Positions 58,677 through 64,000 of a stretch of DNA of 64,000 nt are shown piece by piece; within the stretch, counting starts at the first letter, position 1; each line of letters starts with the position of its first letter. Under the pieces are notes generated by a model. The model was not told the origin of the DNA. It made no database searches and was given only the letters and a program-made list of their open reading frames with translations. The stretch spans positions 1 through 64,000 of IMG/VR virus record IMGVR_UViG_3300017917_000723; one strand, given 5' to 3'. The position numbers were made by a program, and so were the translations under genes. This DNA comes from a virus.

Positions 58677-60185
58677 TTATCCTAAAATTAAAGCCCACTG
58701 TGCAGCAATGTCGTTGGCAGCGGTAACGCTAACAGCACCCGATGTTCCTGCTGGACTAGCCCAACTTATTCCATCCCATATTTCTAATGATTTAGAGTTG
58801 GTATTATATCTTGTCATTCCTATTGGAATAAATGCATATCCTCCCACTAAACTAGGACGTTGTGCATCTGATCCGACTGGGGGTACAAATCCATTCGTAC
58901 CTTGGATTTTAAAATATCCAATTCCTGATTGAGCGATTTCAGTTACAGCGTCTACTGATAGATTAGTGATTGTATTGTCAACTATTTTAAAATTACCTAA
59001 TCTAACACCGCCTACACCGTTTCCATCAATGTATAGATCTTGACCAGTAGTGGTTGTGATCTCATTATCGCGGAACATTATATTTCCAACATCAATTGCC
59101 GGAACTGACATTGCATCAGTATAAAATTGTCCTGCATAGACTGTTCTCCATCTGTATGAAAGAGAACCTAAATCGTATGTATTGTCAACTTCTGGAACTA
59201 GATCACTTTTAATACTTGCATTAATTACTAAGTTATCTAATAAACTATCACCGATGATAATATTTCCACCGATTGTTACATTTCCTACCGCATTAATATT
59301 TCCGCTAACTGATAAATTTCCTGTAACATTTGTATTAGCTTCTAATTCGATAGTTCCAGTTCCGTTAGGTCTAATGTCTATTGACGAATTCGAAACGATT
59401 GTGGAAATACTATTGCCAGCGATTTCATAATCGCCTACTAAAATTTTAGAATTAAAGATTACAGAATTGCCCGACGGTGTGTTAAAATTAATCGAACTAG
59501 CTGTTGAAGATATAGTATTTCCCGTAAATGAGAAAGTTCCTAATGTAAATTGATTGTTAACTACAAAATTATTTAGATAGGCGGTTCTCCATCTAAAAGA
59601 AGAACTACCTAGATCATATAAAATATCAGTTTCTGGTATTAAACTACTTTTAATACTAGCATTAATGGTAACAGTGTCTGTTAGATTGTCACCGATGATA
59701 ATATTACCGCCAATTGTTACATTACCTGTAGCACTGATATTTCCTGTAACATTTAAGTCTCCAGTAATATTTGTACTACCTAAAATTTCAAGAGTACCTG
59801 TTCCGTTGGGTCTTATTTCGATAGGAGAATTAGATACTAATGTTGAAATAGTATTTCCAGATATCTGGAAATCATCTATTTGTAATTTGGAATGATATAC
59901 GGTTGCTTGACCAGCAGATGCTGTGAAATTTATAGTCGACGAGCTGCTGTTTATTGTGTTGTTGGAGATTGTTAAATCTCCAACAGTTAACTGATTGTCT
60001 ACTTGTACTGTGGTAGCTCTTATAGTGCCGTTGACGTCTAGGTCAGCTGCAGGCGATGTTGTCTTTACTCCGATACGAGAGTTAACAACATCAAGATAGA
60101 GTAAGTCGGTCTCGAAAGCCAGGTTCTCGCCCGCACGGAGCAAGTTTGACTTCAAGAGCTGACCGGATATACGACCAATAGCCAT
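58677..60185 (-). CDS. tail fibre-like protein with tandem repeat, paralogue 1
   Basis: 502-residue fibre. The N-terminus MAIGRISGQLLKSNLLRAGENLAFETDLLYLDV matches the neighbour at 60323 closely, fixing the start at 60185 rather than an upstream ATG. Two tandem units of about 145 residues follow, each with RPNGTGT, TGNLSVSGNI, NVTIGGNIIIGD and a YDLGS.S.RWRT strand. The C-terminus has the GSDAQRP - TRYNTNSKSLEIWDGISW module and ends QWALILG. It is preceded by a long leader with a perfect late promoter. Confidence 0.85.
   Translation of the reverse strand: MAIGRISGQLLKSNLLRAGENLAFETDLLYLDVVNSRIGVKTTSPAADLDVNGTIRATTVQVDNQLTVGDLTISNNTINSSSSTINFTASAGQATVYHSKLQIDDFQISGNTISTLVSNSPIEIRPNGTGTLEILGSTNITGDLNVTGNISATGNVTIGGNIIIGDNLTDTVTINASIKSSLIPETDILYDLGSSSFRWRTAYLNNFVVNNQFTLGTFSFTGNTISSTASSINFNTPSGNSVIFNSKILVGDYEIAGNSISTIVSNSSIDIRPNGTGTIELEANTNVTGNLSVSGNINAVGNVTIGGNIIIGDSLLDNLVINASIKSDLVPEVDNTYDLGSLSYRWRTVYAGQFYTDAMSVPAIDVGNIMFRDNEITTTTGQDLYIDGNGVGGVRLGNFKIVDNTITNLSVDAVTEIAQSGIGYFKIQGTNGFVPPVGSDAQRPSLVGGYAFIPIGMTRYNTNSKSLEIWDGISWASPAGTSGAVSVTAANDIAAQWALILG
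59127..59999 (-). repeat. tandem coding repeat of about 437 nt, two units
   Basis: Units at about 59565-59999 and 59127-59561 encode parallel 145-residue blocks. The GNVTIGGNIIIGD and IKS.L.PE.D..YDLGS regions are nearly unchanged between units, so the duplication is fairly recent or maintained. Confidence 0.7.
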
Positions 60186-60322
60186 TAGCTCTCCACATAA
60201 AGACACCGTGTTGCACGGATTACCTGATTTTCAGCTTTCGCTCTTTGCCGGTATACCACAGTCGGATCTTACAAGAAATTGGTCGTTTCTTGCAATTAGT
60301 AGTATTTATACCAAATGGAAAA
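60186..60322 (-). promoter_or_regulatory. late promoter and structured 5' leader
   Basis: A perfect TATAAATA (60303-60310) opens a leader of about 110 nt before the ATG at 60185. On the minus strand the leader contains a 7-bp hairpin CAAGAAA/TTTCTTG (60272-60292), AGC-GAAA-GCT with a GNRA loop (60233-60242), and CCGTG-CAA-CACGG (60206-60218), then GGAGAG close to the start. The promoter is firm; a regulatory RNA role is a guess. Confidence 0.6.
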
Positions 60323-61858
60323 TTAGCCGAGGATGAGGGTCCAAACGTTGCTGTAATCTTCCATGTCAGCAACACCGACTGTAGGACCAGCACCGATAGA
60401 AATAACCCAGTTAGAACCGTCCCAGCATTCGAGATAACCCTGGTCGGTGTTCCATCGTGTTTCTCCCAATTCAGGAGTTGAACGACGTTCGGCATCTGTA
60501 CCTGATGGAATAAGTAGTCCATTAGTACCGTCATATCTAACATAATTTCTGCCTAGCCCTGTAAAGATGAGCGGAGTATTTGCTAAATTTGTTAGATAAT
60601 TGCCTTCCCATTTTGTACTTTCAATGTAGGTTATTCCTGTATCTGGGTTTAATAAAATATCTTCGTTAGATTGAATAGTAGATATTTTATTGGTAACTCC
60701 GTTTAATGAAGTTTGATCGCTTATTGTTACAGTTAGCGGAAATATGCCACTACCTGGCCATGCACCTGTAGATATGTTTTGCCAGCCCGGAGAATATACC
60801 TGTGCCCATCGTCTTGGACTTGAATCTCCGGGATCTGCTCCTAATGCGTAGGTTAGATCGTCTCCAGGAATAATACTTTGAGTAAAATCAGTATTAACAG
60901 TTACAGTATCTATGGTTTGATCGCCGATAGTAATAGTACCAAGAAATGCCAGATCACCAGTTAATATAGTATTACCACTAACAGCTAGATTTCCTGTAAC
61001 ATTTGTGGAAGATTCTAAATTAATAAAACCTGCACCATTAGGATTAAATCTAATATTTTGATTGCTAAATCCTTCGATTAGATTACCTTCGATACTTAGG
61101 CCAGATGTTTGTATCGCACCTGTAAAATTTGATACAGGATCAGATCCCGGAATATTAATTGATATGTTTCCAGACGAAACAGATATTGTTGACGGAGAAG
61201 AAACAGTAATATTTCCTGCAGTAAATCCGGATTTTACATCAACGTTATTTGAATATCCGTTTCTCCATCGTTTTAATCCGGATCCTAAATCATATAGAAT
61301 GTCGTTACCGGGAATAATGCTTTGTGTTAGATCCGGAGCTATTGTTACAGTATCTAAAGGACTATCACCAACAGTTACAATGCCATCCGATCTTAAATTT
61401 CCGGGAACTAAAATATTACCAGAGACTCCTAAATTTCCTGTAATATTAGTTGTAGCATAAACTTCTAAAGTACCAGTTCCGTTTGGATCTAATAGTATGT
61501 TACTATTAGAGAACGAGGATATGAAGTTATCATCGAATTCTAAAGAACTTGTAGTTAATCTATCATGATATAATGTCGGTCCGTTTATGTAAACGTCTAT
61601 TGGAGATAGTATAGAACCGATAGTATTCGGTGCGGTAAACCGGATATCATCTATCGTAGCTGTTGCAGTTGCCGTTAATCCGTTTGTTACAATATGCGAA
61701 TTAACATCAAGATCATAAACAGGATTAGATTTGCGTATGCCTATACGCTTATCTGTAACATTTAGATATAATAGATCAGTTTCAAACGCTAGATCTATTC
61801 CGGCTCGTAGCAGGTTGTCTGATAAAACCTGACCGCCTATACGTCCGATTTGACTCAT
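60323..61858 (-). CDS. tail fibre-like protein, paralogue 2
   Basis: 511-residue fibre, paralogue of the downstream gene: SQIGRIGGQVLSDNLLRAGIDLAFETDLLYLNV at the N-terminus, DPNGTGTLEVYATTNITGNLGVSGNI and LYDLGSGLKRWRNGYSNN units, then GTDAERRSTPELGETRWNTDQGYLECWDGSNW and a final VWTLILG. Beta-solenoid-like repeats with low charge suggest a long trimeric shaft. It is 3 nt from the 191-aa gene upstream. Confidence 0.85.
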   Translation of the reverse strand: MSQIGRIGGQVLSDNLLRAGIDLAFETDLLYLNVTDKRIGIRKSNPVYDLDVNSHIVTNGLTATATATIDDIRFTAPNTIGSILSPIDVYINGPTLYHDRLTTSSLEFDDNFISSFSNSNILLDPNGTGTLEVYATTNITGNLGVSGNILVPGNLRSDGIVTVGDSPLDTVTIAPDLTQSIIPGNDILYDLGSGLKRWRNGYSNNVDVKSGFTAGNITVSSPSTISVSSGNISINIPGSDPVSNFTGAIQTSGLSIEGNLIEGFSNQNIRFNPNGAGFINLESSTNVTGNLAVSGNTILTGDLAFLGTITIGDQTIDTVTVNTDFTQSIIPGDDLTYALGADPGDSSPRRWAQVYSPGWQNISTGAWPGSGIFPLTVTISDQTSLNGVTNKISTIQSNEDILLNPDTGITYIESTKWEGNYLTNLANTPLIFTGLGRNYVRYDGTNGLLIPSGTDAERRSTPELGETRWNTDQGYLECWDGSNWVISIGAGPTVGVADMEDYSNVWTLILG

Positions 61859-61861
61859 CGA

Positions 61862-62437
61862 TTAATTAGCGTAACCGTAGTATATAGTAACGTATACAGG
61901 GTTGCCGCCACCTCCTGTTGCAGGTACTGCTGATGTGAATTTAACATACCATCCGTCAGCATAGGGTGCGCTAGGTCCTGTTAAACTACCTGACACACTT
62001 TGCACAACAGTATAGTTTGTTGTAGAAATTTGCATAACGTTTTCTACAAGAACTAAGATGTTATCAGGACTTGCAGAATATGATGTAACAAAACTTGCAT
62101 TTAACGGACCAAATACAGTTTCGGTGCCGTTGCCTGGTCCTAGTGTTTGTTTAGTAATAGCCGATGCAACTGGACTAGCTACAGTGACCCAAGTGCCTCC
62201 TACGTATGCTTCTAGTACATTTAGTGTTGTATTATATCGAATAGTTCCGTTAGCATCTGTTGGCTGACGAACTCCGGTTAGTTGAGGACGCTCAGCAGTT
62301 GTGCCTTTTGGAAGCATCATTCCGCCTTTGGCATTTACTACGATTCTGTTGCCCGGGCCGTTACCGTTAGGATAGGATATCAACGATCTATCATTGATAC
62401 TAAACTTACTAATATTTTTTGTTTTTAAGAATTTCAT
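61862..62437 (-). CDS. fibre-associated structural protein with GTTAERP module
   Basis: 191-residue protein: a basic N-terminus (KFLKTKNISKFSINDRS), the module KGTTAERP ... IRYNTTLNVLEAYVGGTW near 44-88, then a beta domain (DNILVLVENVMQISTTNYTVV, YVTIYYGYAN). The module is shared with the adhesins and fibres of this region, which suggests a common joint or folding unit. Overlaps the 134-aa gene by 4 nt. Confidence 0.78.
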   Translation of the reverse strand: MKFLKTKNISKFSINDRSLISYPNGNGPGNRIVVNAKGGMMLPKGTTAERPQLTGVRQPTDANGTIRYNTTLNVLEAYVGGTWVTVASPVASAITKQTLGPGNGTETVFGPLNASFVTSYSASPDNILVLVENVMQISTTNYTVVQSVSGSLTGPSAPYADGWYVKFTSAVPATGGGGNPVYVTIYYGYAN

Positions 62438-62838
62438 ACTGCCAATGCACTCACTGTAACGCTTAGTATACTAGCTGCTGAAGTACCTATCCAAATTTCA
62501 TCGCCACCATCTAATACCATTCTTTCTTCACTAAAAAACACAGTTTCACCTGCAGGTACTGTTAAATTGCTAACAACTAAATTTCCACTACCATAACTTT
62601 TTCCGCTTCTTACAAAATAAATGTTTACATTAACAGAATTAGTAGTTTCGTCTGATGCGCTAGGCGCTGCGGTATTACACAATGCTATTGTAGTTACAGC
62701 GTTGACTCTTGCAGTTGCTCCGCCTACACCAACACCACCGCCTGTAGTAGTACTGGTAAAAACTTTTACTGGAACGGTAACGCTAGTCGAGTCAACTAAT
62801 GAAATTGTTCCTTCTGGATTTTCGTAATTTCTTATCAT
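62434..62838 (-). CDS. small beta-rich structural protein, 134 aa
   Basis: 134-residue protein with long hydrophobic strands (GTISLVDSTSVTVPVKVFTSTT, SGNLVVSNLTVPAGETVFFSEERMVLD, SAASILSVTVSALAV). Ser/Thr/Val-rich, like the small proteins at 44410 and 58340. It lies 9 nt after the 350-aa fibre and is coupled to the next gene by ATGA. Probable fibre connector. Confidence 0.73.
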   Translation of the reverse strand: MIRNYENPEGTISLVDSTSVTVPVKVFTSTTTGGGVGVGGATARVNAVTTIALCNTAAPSASDETTNSVNVNIYFVRSGKSYGSGNLVVSNLTVPAGETVFFSEERMVLDGGDEIWIGTSAASILSVTVSALAV

Positions 62839-62847
62839 ATCTGTCTC

Positions 62848-63900
62848 TTAAAATAGCATACTGAACACCAGTGCTTTATTCTTACTTATTAATTCTCCGT
62901 TACGCTTTGCAGTTTCTGCGCTATCGTTTTGAAACCAAATTCCTGTAGTTCCTATGTCTGGAGTGCTGGCATATAATAATATACTGTCTGTTACATAAGC
63001 AGGAGTAACTCCAATTTTTTCTAATTGCAATGCATAGTTTGTCTGCAACTTACCAGTACCTTGTGTTCTAATATAAATGTTTTCGTTAGTTATACTAGCT
63101 CTATTTGTGATTTCGTTCCTATCAACACCACCACCAATTTCGAGATCTCCTACTTCAAATCTATTATTGTAGAATTGTCCTATTAACATTCCGTCAACAA
63201 TCATAGAAACTGCGCTTTCGCCAAAGGTGCTGTGAGTAGTTGATGATGTGAAATAAGCTAATGAACCAGGAGTTCCTGAAGTATTAGGCGAAATATCTTT
63301 ATCAGCAATAACAACTTTTGTGTCTTGTGTCTGAGGTGCGACAATCTGGAAAGTAGGATTATTTAAAATTGCATCGTCTACGTATTTTTTATTAGGAAGA
63401 TCGTCGTCGTGTGTAACTTGATTTTCGTAATTATCTGTGCCAATGACCTTAACAACTCCTGTTCCAGTACCTATTAAAGTTAAATCTCCATCGTCTGTAG
63501 CAGAGTTTGTTAAAATTTTTCTTAATCTTAAATTACTGCTATCGTAATTAAATGGTCCGGGAGCAGTTCCATGAGCTACTATCCATGAATCTGTACTTTC
63601 ATCATAAAGCAAAGATGCATTGTTTTGAGGAGAAGTACTAGAAGTATCTCCTCTATCAATTTGTAAACCAGAATAAACTAATGTAACTCCGGGACCAATT
63701 TCTCCGTAATTTAGTGTAATGATGTTATCTTCTACATCTAAATTAGTAGCGGCAACGCTAACTGTTTCACCTTCGACTATTAAATCTCCAGTAACTCTAA
63801 CAGATCCACCTGCAGCCGCAGGACCGGTATCAAGAACAATCTTTGCACCGTCTGCTGCTTTGATGTTATAGTCGCCGTTGACTCTGAGAAATTGTCCCAT
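62848..63900 (-). CDS. tail fibre / structural protein, 350 aa
   Basis: 350-residue protein with VTGDLIVEGETVSVAATNLDVEDNIITLN near residues 36-65, a block common in long fibres of aquatic T4-like phages, then KKYVDDAI near 170 and a C-terminal domain with GNIYIRTQGTGKLQTNYALQLEKIG-like strands and GIWFQNDSAETAKRNGELISKNKAL. Beta-rich, no signal peptide. It follows the partial gene at the window edge by 14 nt. Confidence 0.8.
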   Translation of the reverse strand: MGQFLRVNGDYNIKAADGAKIVLDTGPAAAGGSVRVTGDLIVEGETVSVAATNLDVEDNIITLNYGEIGPGVTLVYSGLQIDRGDTSSTSPQNNASLLYDESTDSWIVAHGTAPGPFNYDSSNLRLRKILTNSATDDGDLTLIGTGTGVVKVIGTDNYENQVTHDDDLPNKKYVDDAILNNPTFQIVAPQTQDTKVVIADKDISPNTSGTPGSLAYFTSSTTHSTFGESAVSMIVDGMLIGQFYNNRFEVGDLEIGGGVDRNEITNRASITNENIYIRTQGTGKLQTNYALQLEKIGVTPAYVTDSILLYASTPDIGTTGIWFQNDSAETAKRNGELISKNKALVFSMLF

Positions 63901-63914
63901 TATTACTTCCTACA

Positions 63915-64000
63915 TTATAGAGGTGTTACTTCGATTTGATCGACAGTACTATCTGCATAGTTAGTCATACGCCATGTATACTTGTTTCCACTAAAATCTG
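63915..64000 (-). CDS. C-terminal end of a gene running beyond the window
   Basis: The last 27 codons of a minus-strand gene: DFSGNKYTWRMTNYADSTVDQIEVTPL then TAA. The rest lies outside. Position suggests another structural or fibre gene. Confidence 0.6.
   Translation of the reverse strand, partial: DFSGNKYTWRMTNYADSTVDQIEVTPL

Noticed and set aside
60186-60322. Possible group I intron remnant or ribozyme in the leader
   Set aside because: Too short and without recognisable core pairings; only simple hairpins are visible.
60220-60543. Minus-strand open frame of 107 codons crossing the leader at 60186-60322
   Set aside because: Out of frame with the real fibre C-terminus, which it overlaps, and no protein-like pattern.
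1-64000. tRNA genes, rRNA, CRISPR arrays, integrase, IS elements
   Set aside because: No gap long enough shows a tRNA cloverleaf; repeats present are protein-coding; no transposase or integrase motifs were seen.

Overview
The window is a piece of a large, strictly lytic T4-like myovirus genome, probably from a marine or freshwater phage. It encodes recognisable T4 homologues: UvsW, UvsX, UvsY, gp32, gp17, gp16, gp4, gp18, gp19, a gp54-type tube paralogue, gp13, gp14, gp15 and gene 1 dNMP kinase. It also carries genes typical of aquatic T4-like phages, such as a tryptophan halogenase, 2-oxoglutarate/Fe(II) oxygenases, FkbM methyltransferase and very long W-rich fibre proteins. I found no integrase, tRNA, rRNA, IS element or CRISPR array. 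Coding density is very high, and many neighbouring genes overlap by ATGA or TAATG. The host cannot be read directly. One small secreted Ala/Pro/Lys-rich protein looks betaproteobacterial, which is only a hint.

Layout. 1-2485 (minus): the N-terminal part of UvsW and an unknown neighbour. 2517-11692: a glycan-modification island with six diverged paralogues of a GT-B/capsule-transferase-like protein, two GT-A glycosyltransferases, FkbM and class I methyltransferases, and a nucleotidyltransferase-cupin fusion. Three of its genes are on the plus strand. 11725-14743 (minus): the recombination/ssDNA operon gp32 - small ORF - UvsX - small ORF - UvsY. 14744-15395: sigma70-like promoter, two terminators, a tiny secreted protein and a small ORF. 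15396-27311 (minus): head, packaging and tail-shaft genes. 27418-29161: a zinc/HNH-like protein, dNMP kinase and neck gp13. 29195-38320 (plus): one long operon running from neck gp14 and gp15 through two small proteins into a halogenase, four 2OG oxygenases and a carbamoyltransferase. 38317-64000 (minus): fibres and adhesins, including two fibrinogen-like tips, a glycine-rich tip, an S74-chaperone fibre, and two giant paralogues (2552 and 1829 aa) with seven chitin-binding-like repeats and propeller-like repeats each.

Regulation. An octamer NNTAAATA, matching the T4 late promoter TATAAATA, lies before many late genes. In seven cases it is exactly 5 nt before the ATG with no Shine-Dalgarno sequence between, which predicts leaderless late mRNAs. 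Other copies lie about 19-33 nt upstream. Both the glycan operon and the halogenase/oxygenase operon sit behind such late motifs, so their products probably act during virion assembly rather than during early host takeover.
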